The notes: generated from the sequence alone by a model not told the origin. A stretch of 40,012 bases of DNA from Xenorhabdus koppenhoeferi (GCF_900116635.1 NZ_FPBJ01000029.1:1-40012); one strand, 5' to 3'; positions 25,159-34,026 are shown, numbered from the stretch's first letter. Numbers and translations: made by a program.

Positions 25159-26331
25159 TTAAGCATAGCCACTATTTTTCCAATTTCCCTGACTGTCATA
25201 AATTCCTTCAAGTTTAGGGGAGTTTGTCTGAATCCCTGAAACAAGGGCGACATCGCTGCGGGTCACGAAAATCTGAGTGCGGAAGCACATGATCACCGGA
25301 CTGCCGATAGGAAGTACGCCTGACAGTGGGAGATGATAGTCAATGTAAGGATCGCCCAGATGTAATATGTGCACTGTCTTAGGAGAGATTGCATACTCAG
25401 GGAAAACCAGGGCATGTTTCATATGACCACGTTTATAGTAACCACCACCATAGCAGTAGCTGTTGCCATCATAGTGATGTGAAATTTCAGTGACATAAAC
25501 CATCGCAATATGTTCTGGCTCCCGACCACTGATATTGGCGGGAATTGTGCCGGTCAGAGCATGGCCTGGCTCAAGGTGGGTCGCCCCGTATTTGGCCAGT
25601 AGTGGGATGGTGCTACAGCTTGAGGCTGAAGGTGCGTTGATTTGTGACAGTTTAATACCGAGTTGCTCAAGCCGATTTTGTGCACGAATGAGGGTGAGTA
25701 AATTAGTGGTAGGCAGAGTTGTTTGATATCGCGCGTTCCATGATAAACAAGGGAAATGAGTCAGGCCGCTCAATTTAATTCCTGGCATCTGTTTTAAGGC
25801 ATCTACAACAGTGTCAAGTTCACTAAAGGTGATGCCAGCTTCCTGACAGGGAAAGACGGTATCACGTTTATCAAATACTTTCAGCATCACGGGCTGAACT
25901 CGTCCTAATTTTTCCGCCGCGTCCGAAATGGATTGTGCTTTTTCAAGAGAAAATACCGTGATGATATCCGGGTTATGCCTGAGCATGGTTTCTATCAAGT
26001 GTGTCGGTATCTGCACTAAGTGGCCGATATGACATAATGGTATACCATGTTGGCTCAGGCTATAGGCTTCTCTGAAATCAACTGCTACGGCTCCGCGATA
26101 ACCAAGCTCAATCAACTTGTTAGTCAGCCACGGATTACGCCCAATTTGTTTAGTCATCAAATAGAGTTCGATACCGTATTGTTCCGCGACTTTCAGCAAA
26201 CGGCGACCATTATCCAAAACCTGATCGACATCAATGATATAAGTATCTGGCAATATTACGCCCTGTTGCCAAAGTTTTTTTGCAACTTCAATTAATTTGG
26301 GGTTCTGTTTTTTCAATGAATCAATAAACAT
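25159..26331 (-). CDS. yhfX: YhfX, alanine-racemase-like PLP enzyme of unknown substrate
   Basis: The 390-residue protein follows E. coli YhfX throughout. It belongs to the fold type III PLP enzymes (alanine racemase and D-threonine aldolase-like): the N-terminal barrel begins TYIIDVDQVLDNGRRLL and has the likely PLP lysine in LYLMTKQIGRNPW. GLTHFPCLSWN, CSTIPLLAKYGATHLEPGHA and a C-terminal PVIMCFRTQIFVTRSDV follow. I start it at the ATG 26331 because GAAGGGAAG lies just before it and the protein then begins MFIDSLKKQNP, like E. coli; an upstream in-frame start would add 10 residues. Reaction unknown. Confidence 0.9.
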   Translation of the reverse strand: MFIDSLKKQNPKLIEVAKKLWQQGVILPDTYIIDVDQVLDNGRRLLKVAEQYGIELYLMTKQIGRNPWLTNKLIELGYRGAVAVDFREAYSLSQHGIPLCHIGHLVQIPTHLIETMLRHNPDIITVFSLEKAQSISDAAEKLGRVQPVMLKVFDKRDTVFPCQEAGITFSELDTVVDALKQMPGIKLSGLTHFPCLSWNARYQTTLPTTNLLTLIRAQNRLEQLGIKLSQINAPSASSCSTIPLLAKYGATHLEPGHALTGTIPANISGREPEHIAMVYVTEISHHYDGNSYCYGGGYYKRGHMKHALVFPEYAISPKTVHILHLGDPYIDYHLPLSGVLPIGSPVIMCFRTQIFVTRSDVALVSGIQTNSPKLEGIYDSQGNWKNSGYA

Positions 26332-26435
26332 AGGCTTCCCTTCGTATCTGCAAAACTGCAAGGCTGTGTAAAAACAAAACGTTCTGTGGATTCATTAATC
26401 TTCATTTTTTTGAATATTTATGGAGGAATCAAACG

Positions 26436-26798
26436 CTAATTTCTTTCGCTCGAAAGCATTAAACCATATAAATTTACTAACAGATAGCCTTCTTCATGGG
26501 GGTGCAGCGTGACTGTAAATTTTTCGATGAGAGAGCGGTGAATTGCGATTAATTGATCGTAGAGTTCGGATTGTTCAATATTGGCTAGTATCGTTTTGTC
26601 CAACGGAGAAACTCTTTCACCACGGCGCGAGCGCATGAAAGCACTTGCCATGTGGGTCAGTGCCATTTCACCTTGTGGATGGCGGACAGGAATGAGCCAG
26701 ATATCTTCCAGAATATGCACAACATCCAGCATGTTATCGTAGATATCTTGATCGATGACGCCACCTTGCAGCAGGATAGTTAACCGTTGTTCTATCAT
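26436..26798 (-). CDS. yhfY: YhfY, single PRD-domain protein
   Basis: The 120-residue protein is a lone PTS-regulation domain as in E. coli YhfY. PRDs are usually phosphorylated on histidines by PTS proteins inside antiterminators or activators; here candidate histidines lie in MALTHMASAF and in LHPHEEGYLLVNLYGL. No RNA-binding or HTH part is present, so it probably acts with another protein, perhaps YhfZ encoded 54 bp upstream. Its stop is 104 bp before yhfX. Confidence 0.85.
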   Translation of the reverse strand: MIEQRLTILLQGGVIDQDIYDNMLDVVHILEDIWLIPVRHPQGEMALTHMASAFMRSRRGERVSPLDKTILANIEQSELYDQLIAIHRSLIEKFTVTLHPHEEGYLLVNLYGLMLSSERN

Positions 26799-26852
26799 TG
26801 ATTTTTGTTATATGCAGGTGTTAATAAACTGTTTATTTTGGCTGATCGAGTT

Positions 26853-27761
26853 TCAATAAATAGGTTCGATGATGCCTGCGACTACATTTTGTTGGTGGCT
26901 CAGCAATACATCCCGATCAACCATAGTATGCAGGAGTTGCTGAATGGGGATATTATCCTTGCGGGCAAGGATAACGGCTTCAGAGGCTTTGATAAAACAC
27001 TCACTATCGTCAGGGAGTTGTGTCATCAGACCTTGTGCGAGCAATTCATGGCCTTGTCCAACGTTCCAGATAGCCGCATCAATGTGGCCTTTTATTATTT
27101 GATTCAGGCATTCATGGTAGGAGACCTCGACCAATTCAATTTTCTTTCCCTCAAAGTACTGATTTGTCATTATTTTTTGGTCTGCCGAGGTACTATCTAA
27201 CCCGACGCGGCGAATAGATTCCATTTCGCCATGACGAAAGATTAGCCTATGCCTGTCTGTATAACTTTGTGTCCCTAGTGAAAGCGCAATATATAGATCT
27301 TTATTTTCTGGGTATTGCTCTGCGGCAAGTCTTGATGTTACTGCTAAGTCGTAAACACCATTCAGTAAACATTCAATGCGTATGTCTGAGCCCCGCATAT
27401 GTGCAAAGTAAAAAGGAACTCCTGCACACAATGCTTTCAGACCACTCGCCAGCCCTTCATAAGCGCGGGTATAAGGAAGTGGCATCGCGCAGACCACATT
27501 GCCGATATTGGCATACTCCAAAAGCAGCTTGTGGTTTATCTGTGCAAGAAAGCTACCATTACGACCTCGACGCTTAATTCCAACCGCCTGTGCTTGTTCG
27601 AGAGATTTTAATGCTGCCTGCATTAAACCCACGGACAAACCACATTCTTTAGATAATAATTCTATGGTTTTTAGCCGGTTGCCAGATTTTTCTGAGAGGA
27701 GATAACGAGCTAAAAATGCTTGTGCAATCCCCTCCTTTTTAATAAATGCTTGACTCATCAT
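26853..27761 (-). CDS. yhfZ: YhfZ, HTH regulator of the yhf operon
   Basis: The 302-residue protein has an N-terminal winged helix-turn-helix (about residues 15-70: LKTIELLSKECGLSVGLMQA, ALKSLEQAQAVGIKRRGRNGS). A C-terminal domain of about 220 residues follows and resembles a periplasmic-binding-protein sensor (YDLAVTSRLAAEQYP, IIKGHIDAAIWNVGQG). First gene of the yhf run, as in E. coli, so it is the likely operon regulator; whether it activates or represses is not known. The ribosome-binding site before its ATGATG start is weak. About 530 bp of AT-rich DNA lies upstream. Confidence 0.88.
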   Translation of the reverse strand: MMSQAFIKKEGIAQAFLARYLLSEKSGNRLKTIELLSKECGLSVGLMQAALKSLEQAQAVGIKRRGRNGSFLAQINHKLLLEYANIGNVVCAMPLPYTRAYEGLASGLKALCAGVPFYFAHMRGSDIRIECLLNGVYDLAVTSRLAAEQYPENKDLYIALSLGTQSYTDRHRLIFRHGEMESIRRVGLDSTSADQKIMTNQYFEGKKIELVEVSYHECLNQIIKGHIDAAIWNVGQGHELLAQGLMTQLPDDSECFIKASEAVILARKDNIPIQQLLHTMVDRDVLLSHQQNVVAGIIEPIY

Positions 27762-28294
27762 TGCAAGTTCTTATCCATTCTTATTTATCTTCATAAAATT
27801 GAACATAAATCGCAATAAGCGAATTAAAGAAAGTGGATTAATATCACAATTACAAAAAAAATGAAAATTTAAAAATTAATAAAGTCTAATATAATCAATA
27901 TATTGAATGTATATTTTAATTTTGCTCTGAAGATATAAAAATCATCTCTGTGGAAGAATATCAGGGAGATAAGGACATTGACTCTATTTGCCTGCTATAT
28001 TTTTCTGTCTAGTTAGTGATTTTTGCTGCGCTATTTATCACGTCACAGAACAGAATAGTTAGCCTATATTCTGCACCTTATTTTTGCATGAATCAATAAA
28101 ATATCGGGTGTAGATATTTTATTTAAATATATTAAAAATTATTTTTTCTTTTACTGTGCTTAATATCCCGGTACGATTAAATAGGTTTTTGCCGTCATCA
28201 ATCTATTCCAGATCAATCTATTCCAGAATAACGAGTTTTATTCATGCAGAATTGTTTACAGAATATTATCACGACAATCAAAAATTGCATGTTG
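27762..28294. other. AT-rich intergenic DNA upstream of yhfZ
   Basis: No gene seen. It should contain the yhf promoter, but it is so AT-rich that many -10-like hexamers occur and none can be chosen. A 15-bp tandem duplication (28197-28226) and an ERIC element (28295-28420) lie in its distal part. Confidence 0.5.
28197..28226. repeat. 15-bp tandem duplication
   Basis: ATCAATCTATTCCAG occurs twice, head to tail and without mismatch, at 28197-28211 and 28212-28226. Confidence 0.9.
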
Positions 28295-28420
28295 TATACC
28301 TGTCGTCTTTCAAGATGCGGCTTTGTTGGCTGCGCTCACTCACCCCGGTCACATAGTTATCTATGCTCCAGGGGATTCGTTCCTTGCCGTCGCGCTGCAT
28401 CTTGAAATCCAATGGGTATA
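28295..28420. repeat. ERIC element, full length
   Basis: A 126-bp copy with TATACCTGTCGTCTTTCAAG at one end, CTTGAAATCCAATGGGTATA at the other, and the ERIC centre (TGCGCTCACTCACCCCGG, CTCCAGGGGATTCG). It lies between the yhf upstream region and the glpD terminator and is nearly the reverse complement of the copy at 34821-34946. Confidence 0.9.
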
Positions 28421-28536
28421 TAGCCAGTTCAATTTTATGAAAAACAAGAGAATTAAAATAGAAAATAGGGATGGTTGATTTCGAAACTTAATATGTTCTT
28501 TAGAAATATTGATGAGCGATAAAAAAAGGCTAAACT

Positions 28537-28568
28537 AAAAATGGTGATAACAAATTATCACCATTTTT
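28537..28568 (-). terminator. Rho-independent terminator of glpD
   Basis: AAAAATGGTGATA and TATCACCATTTTT form a perfect 13-bp stem with a 6-base loop, 17 bases past the glpD stop. The TTTTTAGTTT that follows on the minus strand serves as T-run. Confidence 0.85.
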
Positions 28569-28585
28569 ATGCTAACTCAGTCTTA

Positions 28586-30082
28586 TTATTGAGCTGATTT
28601 AGTGTTTTGGGCTAACCAGTCAGCCACACGTTGTTTCTGCTCATCTGTCAGCCACATACCCAGTTTAGTGCGGCGCCAGATAGCATCATCCAATTGTCTG
28701 ACCCATTCATGTTCGACCAGATAGCGCAATTCAGCCTCATACAGACCATGACCAAAGAACTCACCGAGACCGACCAGCGTGTCTGCGCCTTTCAGAATGA
28801 TGTTGCTGTTGCTGCCGTAAGTGCGGGCATAACGCAGAGCTACGCCTTCCGGCAACCACTTATAACGCTGACGCAGCAGACGGGCGTAACCATCGCGGTC
28901 ATGGCCTTCCAGCTCACCACCCGGCAACTGACCATTTTTAGTCCATGCCTTGCCTGCGCTTGGATAGTACTGTGTCAGTTTTTCCAGAGCGTGTTCAGCC
29001 AGCTTACGATAAGTTGTCAGTTTGCCACCGAATACAGACAGCAATGGTGCCTGGCCTTCGTCATCCTGCACATCCAGCGTATAATCGCGGGTAATTGCTT
29101 GTGGAGAATCGGATTCATCGTCACACAATGGGCGTACGCCTGAGTAAGTCCAGACAACATCATCACGACTCAACTGCTTTTTGAAGTGGTCATTATAAAC
29201 TTTCAGCAAATAGTCGATCTCTTGATCGACGATTTTGACTTCTTTTGGATCGCCTTTGTATTCAACATCGGTTGTGCCGATGATAGAGAAATCGCCATTC
29301 CATGGGATAACAAACACAATACGGTTATCTTCATTTTGTAGAATATAAGCCTGCGGTTCATCGTGAGCGCGAGGAACAACGATATGGCTGCCTTTGATTA
29401 GGCGAATACCATAAGGTGATTTCAGTTGCAGCCCGTTATCGAAGAAGTTTTTCACCCACGGGCCGGTTGCGTTGACCAGACCTTTCGCGCGCCATGTGTT
29501 GGTTTCCCCAGTCGCCAGATCTTTGGCCTCAACCGTCCAATAACCACCTTCACGCCATGCGCGTGTGACTTGAGTGCGGGTACGCACTTCGCCGCCGTGT
29601 TTTCGCACTTCTTGCGCGTTCAGAACCACCAGACGTGCATCATCAACCCAACAATCGGAATACTCAAAGCCACGGGAGATGGACGGTTTCAATACTGAAT
29701 TTGCACCGAATTTCAGTCCCTTGCTGCCCGGTAAGCTAACGCGTTTGCCTAAGTTATCGTACAGGAACAAACCAATGCGGATCATCCATGCTGGACGCAG
29801 GTGCGGCTGGTGTGGCAGGCGGAAACGCATTGGGAATGCAATATGGGGAGCCAGCTTCAAAAGAACTTCACGTTCTGCCAGCGCTTCACTGACCAGACGG
29901 AATTCATAATGTTCCAGATAGCGCAAGCCACCGTGGATCAGTTTGGAACTGGCAGATGAAGTTGCGCTGGCCAAGTCTTGACCTTCCAACAGCAGGACAG
30001 AAAGTCCTCGGCCAGCAGCATCTGCTGCAATACCAGCGCCGTTAATTCCGCCGCCGATGATAATCAAGTCTTTGGTTTCCAT
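28586..30082 (-). CDS. glpD: Aerobic glycerol-3-phosphate dehydrogenase GlpD
   Basis: GlpD is a membrane-associated FAD enzyme that oxidises sn-glycerol 3-phosphate to dihydroxyacetone phosphate and feeds electrons to the quinone pool. The ATG at 30082 (498 residues, AGAGGG site) gives METKDLIIIGGGINGAG, matching E. coli; the longer frame upstream reads through the promoter region and is rejected. The FAD loop is GGGINGAG (residues 10-17). ATSSASSKLIHGGLRYLEHY, RLIKGSHIVVP and SVFGGKLTTYRKLAEHAL are all present. It is on the same strand as glpEGR, unlike E. coli, where it is divergent. Operator and CRP sites are described at 30097-30208. Confidence 0.97.
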   Translation of the reverse strand: METKDLIIIGGGINGAGIAADAAGRGLSVLLLEGQDLASATSSASSKLIHGGLRYLEHYEFRLVSEALAEREVLLKLAPHIAFPMRFRLPHQPHLRPAWMIRIGLFLYDNLGKRVSLPGSKGLKFGANSVLKPSISRGFEYSDCWVDDARLVVLNAQEVRKHGGEVRTRTQVTRAWREGGYWTVEAKDLATGETNTWRAKGLVNATGPWVKNFFDNGLQLKSPYGIRLIKGSHIVVPRAHDEPQAYILQNEDNRIVFVIPWNGDFSIIGTTDVEYKGDPKEVKIVDQEIDYLLKVYNDHFKKQLSRDDVVWTYSGVRPLCDDESDSPQAITRDYTLDVQDDEGQAPLLSVFGGKLTTYRKLAEHALEKLTQYYPSAGKAWTKNGQLPGGELEGHDRDGYARLLRQRYKWLPEGVALRYARTYGSNSNIILKGADTLVGLGEFFGHGLYEAELRYLVEHEWVRQLDDAIWRRTKLGMWLTDEQKQRVADWLAQNTKSAQ

Positions 30083-30096
30083 TGCATACCCTCTGA

Positions 30097-30208
30097 AATG
30101 TTCTAAATAGTTCTTTAATGCTCGTTTTCGCTCATTGATTGTAATCAAAAATTCATCAATCGCCAACTATTAACTCAGAAAAAACATACTCATGTGATAT
30201 AGATAACA
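30097..30208 (-). promoter_or_regulatory. glpD control region: two GlpR-like operators, -10 and CRP site
   Basis: AATGCTCGTTTTCGCTCATT at 30117-30136 matches about 16 of 20 positions of the GlpR palindrome (A-T-G-T-T-C-G and its complement). A second, poorer copy starting ATGTTC lies at about 30097-30116, giving two tandem operators as known at E. coli glpD. TTAATA on the minus strand (30168-30173) is a likely -10. TGTGATATAGATAACA at 30193-30208 matches nine of ten CRP consensus bases and is centred about 40 bp before the expected start site, a class II activator position. Confidence 0.65.
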
Positions 30209-30297
30209 AATTTGTATCGTATTCATAAGATTAATAAGGATCTTGCTGGATACAAATCTGAGGGACATTTACAGGAAGGAGATGACAGAAGGGAGAA

Positions 30298-30320
30298 CCC
30301 CACCCATATTTCAGGTGGGG
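30298..30320 (-). terminator. GC-rich hairpin downstream of glpR
   Basis: CCCCACC (30298-30304) and GGTGGGG (30314-30320) make a strong 7-bp stem 23 bases after the glpR stop. On the minus strand TTCTCCCTTCT follows, a poor T-run. It may separate glpR from glpD transcription. Confidence 0.5.
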
Positions 30321-30343
30321 AGCGCCTTGTTAACAAAAGACAA

Positions 30344-31102
30344 TTAGCACAGTTCCAGCTTGACGCTATGTTGTTCGATGATTTTCTGGACATTTGGCGG
30401 CGGGGCTTTATCTGTGAACAAAAAATCAATCAGGTTCATATTTCCGAGATTAACCATGGCACTGCGACCAAATTTCGAATGGTCGGCAACCAGCATGACG
30501 CAGCGGGAGTTCTCAATAATGGCGCGCTTGGTACGGACTTCGTGGTAATCGAATTCCAGCAGGGAGCCATCGCTATCAATGCCACTGATGCCAAGAATGC
30601 CGAAATCAAGGCGGAATTGAGAGATAAAATCCAGTGTCGCTTCGCCGATGATGCCACCATCACGGGAGCGAACTTCACCACCCGCCAAAATCAGGCGGAA
30701 ATCTTCTTTACCCATGAACAGAGTTGCAACGTTGAGATTATTGGTAACAATCCGTAAATCGCGATGATTGAGCAGTGCATGTGCTACGGCTTCTGGGGTT
30801 GTTCCGATATCGATGAACAAGGTTGCACCGTTTGGGATTTGAGTGGCAACCTGCCGCGCAATACGGGCTTTTTCATCTGACCACAGAATCTTACGGTCAT
30901 GATAGGCGGTATTAACCGAGCTGGAAGGTAATGCTGCACCGCCGTGATGGCGTTGGATTTTATTTTTATCTGCCAGATCATTTAAATCACGTCGAATGGT
31001 TTGCGGGCTGACATCAAAATATTCAACCAACTCTTCAGTGCTGACATAACCTTGAAGGCGCACCAGCTCGATTATTGCATCATGTCGCTGAGTTTGCTTC
31101 AC
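30344..31102 (-). CDS. glpR: GlpR, glycerol-3-phosphate regulon repressor
   Basis: GlpR is a DeoR-family repressor released from DNA by glycerol 3-phosphate. It has 252 residues, the same as E. coli. The N-terminal helix-turn-helix is YVSTEELVEYFDVSPQTIRR followed by HHGGAALPSSSVN. The C-terminal sensor domain contains ATLFIDIGTTPEAVAHALL, LAGGEVRSRDGGIIGEATL and GISGIDSDGSLLEFDYHEVR. Probable targets are the operators upstream of glpD, just downstream of this gene. An ERIC element separates it from glpG. Confidence 0.97.
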   Translation of the reverse strand: MKQTQRHDAIIELVRLQGYVSTEELVEYFDVSPQTIRRDLNDLADKNKIQRHHGGAALPSSSVNTAYHDRKILWSDEKARIARQVATQIPNGATLFIDIGTTPEAVAHALLNHRDLRIVTNNLNVATLFMGKEDFRLILAGGEVRSRDGGIIGEATLDFISQFRLDFGILGISGIDSDGSLLEFDYHEVRTKRAIIENSRCVMLVADHSKFGRSAMVNLGNMNLIDFLFTDKAPPPNVQKIIEQHSVKLELC

Positions 31103-31133
31103 GAAATTCCCCTAATGGTTTGCATAGATGGAT

Positions 31134-31259
31134 TATATTCTTTCACCTTCCAAGTTGCTGCTTTGTGGATATGCTCACTTACTCAGTTACACAGGTGGCC
31201 ATGTTCTTGGGGATCAGTTCCCTTGCCGTTGTGCTACAACTTGAAATCTATCAGGTATA
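31134..31259. repeat. ERIC element, diverged copy
   Basis: A 126-bp copy with the same outline but many substitutions (CTTCCAAGTTGCTGCTTTGT on the left, CAACTTGAAATCTATCAGGT on the right, TTCTTGGGGATCAG in the centre). It sits between glpG and glpR within a same-strand gene run and so is probably transcribed. The divergence suggests an old insertion. Confidence 0.8.
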
Positions 31260-31270
31260 GTTGACCAAAA

Positions 31271-32119
31271 TTATTTGGAATATTCTTGATTTTTTTGTTT
31301 ACGTAAATTATCCCACAGGCCCATTAATAACCCAATGATTAACCCTGAAATATGGGCGGCATTGGCGATGTTTAATGAAAATACATCGGAATAGCCAACT
31401 AATAACCAGATGACAGAGATAGCGATTAACCCTCTGGGAATACTGATTCCGCGCTTGGGTGAAATTTCACCAGTCAGCCAAACATACCCGATTAGTGCGT
31501 AGACCACACCAGAAAGCCCACCGAAATGAGAACCGCTGAACAATGATTGCGCCCATCCACTGAAAAACGCAGAAGCTATTGTTATTTCAAAGAGTTTTCC
31601 GGCGCTGATCTTCCTCTCTACCTGACTGCCGAGATACCACCACAACACAAGATTAAAGAGAAGATGTGTGAGTGAGAAATGCAGTAAGGCGTGGCTGACC
31701 CAGCGCCATAATTCCAGATATTGACCACCGTTAGGCCATGCCAGCCAATTCATGACATCGGGTGTGCCGGCAATCTGTATCCAGAGGTAAACGAGGGTGC
31801 AAATTGCGGTTATGGTAATGGTCAGGGGACCAGACTGGTTTTTGAGGGTACTCCAGTTCAAGTTGTTGCGATATTTAAAGAGAGTGCCTGATTTGCCCGT
31901 TTGCCAGCTGGCTTCCTGATAGCGTTCATGGAGTGGATCGCGGACAAAGTGGCGAAGCTCATGCTCAACCAGACTTAACTGGCTATCATCTTCCAGCCAT
32001 AGTTCAACCAGAGAGGGTTCACTGGTGGGCTGCATGGTCAAATGAATGTCCTGCATTGCCATATAATCAATAAAAGCCTGAGCCAGTCGAGGATTGGATA
32101 TTGAGGTTACGTGGATCAT
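31271..32119 (-). CDS. glpG: GlpG, rhomboid intramembrane serine protease
   Basis: GlpG cleaves membrane proteins within the bilayer using a Ser-His dyad. The 282-residue protein has an N-terminal cytoplasmic domain (about residues 1-90) and six membrane segments. The nucleophile Ser203 lies in GGLSGVVYALIGYVWL, and His256 in ANAAHISGLIIG. The loop segment WRWVSHALLHFSLTHLLFN supplies the conserved HxxxHxxxN-type residues. The protein ends with a Lys-rich tail. It lies 82 bp after glpE and before glpR, the standard glpEGR order. Confidence 0.96.
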   Translation of the reverse strand: MIHVTSISNPRLAQAFIDYMAMQDIHLTMQPTSEPSLVELWLEDDSQLSLVEHELRHFVRDPLHERYQEASWQTGKSGTLFKYRNNLNWSTLKNQSGPLTITITAICTLVYLWIQIAGTPDVMNWLAWPNGGQYLELWRWVSHALLHFSLTHLLFNLVLWWYLGSQVERKISAGKLFEITIASAFFSGWAQSLFSGSHFGGLSGVVYALIGYVWLTGEISPKRGISIPRGLIAISVIWLLVGYSDVFSLNIANAAHISGLIIGLLMGLWDNLRKQKNQEYSK

Positions 32120-32201
32120 GACTCGTCTTATCTCTGCCTTAAGTTGAAGTTAATCGCACAGGGGCTAATCGCATTGAAATTAGTATTCGTGTGCTAAAGG
32201 T

Positions 32202-32525
32202 TCATAGGGTATGGACAGCTTGAGGGTAGTCCTTCTGCCAGACGCTAAAACCCCCATTGACACTGTAAACGGTTTCAAAACCCATATTGATAAGATATTG
32301 TGCGACACCTTGGCTGCTATGGCCGTGATAGCACATCACCATGACTGGCTGGTCAAAATCCGCTTCCCGCAATAAGTTATTGAGTGTCTCATTAGTCAGG
32401 TGAAATGCACCTGTTGCGTGTCCGGCACGAAAACTTTGTGGATCACGGATATCAACCATGAGAGCGGTTTTATCAAGCCAATATTGGTAAGCCTGATCAG
32501 GGTTTATCGTTTGAAAATGGTCCAT
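32202..32525 (-). CDS. glpE: GlpE, single-domain thiosulfate sulfurtransferase (rhodanese)
   Basis: GlpE transfers sulfane sulfur from thiosulfate to cyanide or thiol acceptors in vitro. The 107-residue protein has the rhodanese motifs [20 protein letters not shown] and the active-site loop [13 protein letters not shown] with Cys65, the same number as in E. coli. It ends [14 protein letters not shown]. It is the first gene of glpEGR on the minus strand, about 145 bp after nfuA. Confidence 0.95.
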   Translation of the reverse strand: MDHFQTINPDQAYQYWLDKTALMVDIRDPQSFRAGHATGAFHLTNETLNNLLREADFDQPVMVMCYHGHSSQGVAQYLINMGFETVYSVNGGFSVWQKDYPQAVHTL

Positions 32526-32601
32526 AAATACTCAATGTAGTTTCTAATATTTTCCTTTCCAATATATTCGTTTCTTAATAGTCGTCTGGTATGACCTGAT
32601 T

Positions 32602-32629
32602 GCCTTCCCAATGTTTACATTGGAAAGGC
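32602..32629 (-). terminator. Hairpin between nfuA and glpE
   Basis: GCCTTCCCAATG (32602-32613) pairs with CATTGGAAAGGC (32618-32629) with one mismatch and a 4-base loop. It lies 41 bases past the nfuA stop. It is stable but has no T-run, so it may be a terminator with Rho help or an mRNA 3'-end stabiliser. Confidence 0.5.
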
Positions 32630-32669
32630 TCAGAAATGAGGGTGGAAGGTGTTAGAAACAGAAAAATAA

Positions 32670-33245
32670 TCAGTAATACGAGTGTTCACCACGCTGATGT
32701 TCAGTCAGGTCTTTCACCCCTTTCAATTCAGGGAAGATCTGTAGCAACTGCTTTTCAATCCCTTCCTTAAGAGTAACATCGACCATTGAACAGCCGTTAC
32801 AGCCACCGCCGAATTGCAAAATGGCATAACCTTCATCGGTGATCTCCATCAGGCTGACCTTGCCACCATGTCCGGCAAGCTGCGGATTAATCTGCGATTG
32901 CAGGACATACTCAACGCGCTCAATCAGTGGGGCATCATCGGTCACTTTGCGCATTTTGGCATTAGGGGCCTTCAGGGTCAGCTGGGAGCCAAGTTGATCG
33001 GTTACAAAATCAATGACCGCTTCTTCCAGGTAAGGTGCGCTGATTTCATCAACATAGGCGGACAGTTGATCAAATTTAAGTTCGGTATCAGTGGATTCAA
33101 CAGCATCTGGTGGGCAATAGGAAACACCACATTCTGCGGTCGGCGTTCCCGGATTAATGACAAAAACGCGGATTTGCGTGCCCGGTTCTTGATTTGCCAG
33201 TAGCTTGGCAAAGTGCGCTTGCGCTGCTTCAGTAATATTAATCAT
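32670..33245 (-). CDS. nfuA: NfuA, Fe-S cluster carrier
   Basis: NfuA receives and delivers 4Fe-4S clusters to target enzymes. The 191-residue protein has a degenerate A-type N-terminal domain ([14 protein letters not shown]) and a C-terminal Nfu domain with the cluster-binding CNGC (Cys149 and Cys152, the same numbers as E. coli) in [16 protein letters not shown]. It lies 59 bp downstream of gntX, as in E. coli. Confidence 0.97.
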   Translation of the reverse strand: MINITEAAQAHFAKLLANQEPGTQIRVFVINPGTPTAECGVSYCPPDAVESTDTELKFDQLSAYVDEISAPYLEEAVIDFVTDQLGSQLTLKAPNAKMRKVTDDAPLIERVEYVLQSQINPQLAGHGGKVSLMEITDEGYAILQFGGGCNGCSMVDVTLKEGIEKQLLQIFPELKGVKDLTEHQRGEHSYY

Positions 33246-33304
33246 GTCATTTGCTCAATAGTTGACTGTTCTAGTTGGTTATAATACGCCCATTTATAAA
33301 GGAA

Positions 33305-33988
33305 CTACAAGGTTCGGCATATAGCCCAGGCCTGTACGGAACGGGCACCCGCACGAATCAACAATTGTGAGGCTTCATGCAGTGTTGTGCCCGTGGTGAT
33401 CACATCATCGAAAATCGCGACATGCTTATCGATAAAATCTCCCTGCAATAGAAAGGCATGCTTAAGATTGGTTTTCCTTTGGGCGGCAGATAAGCCCCGC
33501 TGCGCGAGTGTAGCACGTGAACGTTGCAAAAGGTCGGGCTGATACGGGCATTGTAGCCAGCGGGACAGGGGATGGGCCATTAACGCAATGTGATCGAACC
33601 CCCGTTGCCAGCGTTTTTTTCTGTGCGGGGGAATGCCCAGTATGCTATCTGGTTTATGCCAGCGTCCCTCACGATAGCCTTGCAGCCAGTGCAACAAGAA
33701 CAGGCGGGCCAGCGCTGTCGCAAGTTGCGGGGTATTCTGGTACTTATAGCGGTGGATAAGTTGGCTTAGCGGTGGGGCATAATCTGTAATGGCAATAAGT
33801 TGTTGCCACGGAGGGGGATGCCTGAGGCAACGTCCACAGGAAATCCCTTTGGATTCAGAAGGCTGAGCACAACGCGGACAGACATTTTGCAGCCGCTTTA
33901 ATTTCTGATGGCATACATGGCAGATTCCATGATAGGCAAAATACAAATTTTGATGGCATAGCCAACAGTATCCAACCATTGTTAGCAT
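33305..33988 (-). CDS. gntX: GntX / ComF-family phosphoribosyltransferase-like protein
   Basis: The 227-residue protein has an N-terminal zinc-ribbon-like region with four CxxC pairs (CWLC, CHVC, CPRC, CGRC in residues about 8-52). A phosphoribosyltransferase-like domain follows with the PRPP-type loop VAIFDDVITTGTTLHEA. It is related to ComF of competent bacteria, and its role in enterobacteria is poorly defined. I start it at ATG 33988 (AAGGAAGGGAACT just upstream), which matches the E. coli N terminus; the open frame continues upstream but overlaps the divergent bioH and is not coding there. Confidence 0.93.
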   Translation of the reverse strand: MLTMVGYCWLCHQNLYFAYHGICHVCHQKLKRLQNVCPRCAQPSESKGISCGRCLRHPPPWQQLIAITDYAPPLSQLIHRYKYQNTPQLATALARLFLLHWLQGYREGRWHKPDSILGIPPHRKKRWQRGFDHIALMAHPLSRWLQCPYQPDLLQRSRATLAQRGLSAAQRKTNLKHAFLLQGDFIDKHVAIFDDVITTGTTLHEASQLLIRAGARSVQAWAICRTL

Positions 33989-34026
33989 AGTTCCCTTCCT
34001 TGGCGACAAATAAGATGAGAATAACA

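Noticed and set aside
30083-30166. Upstream extension of glpD by 28 residues
   Set aside because: It crosses the GlpR-like operators, and METKD at 30082 matches the family start.
30298-30320. Possible riboswitch before glpD
   Set aside because: Only one short GC stem is visible with no further conserved structure, and known control of glpD is by GlpR and CRP.
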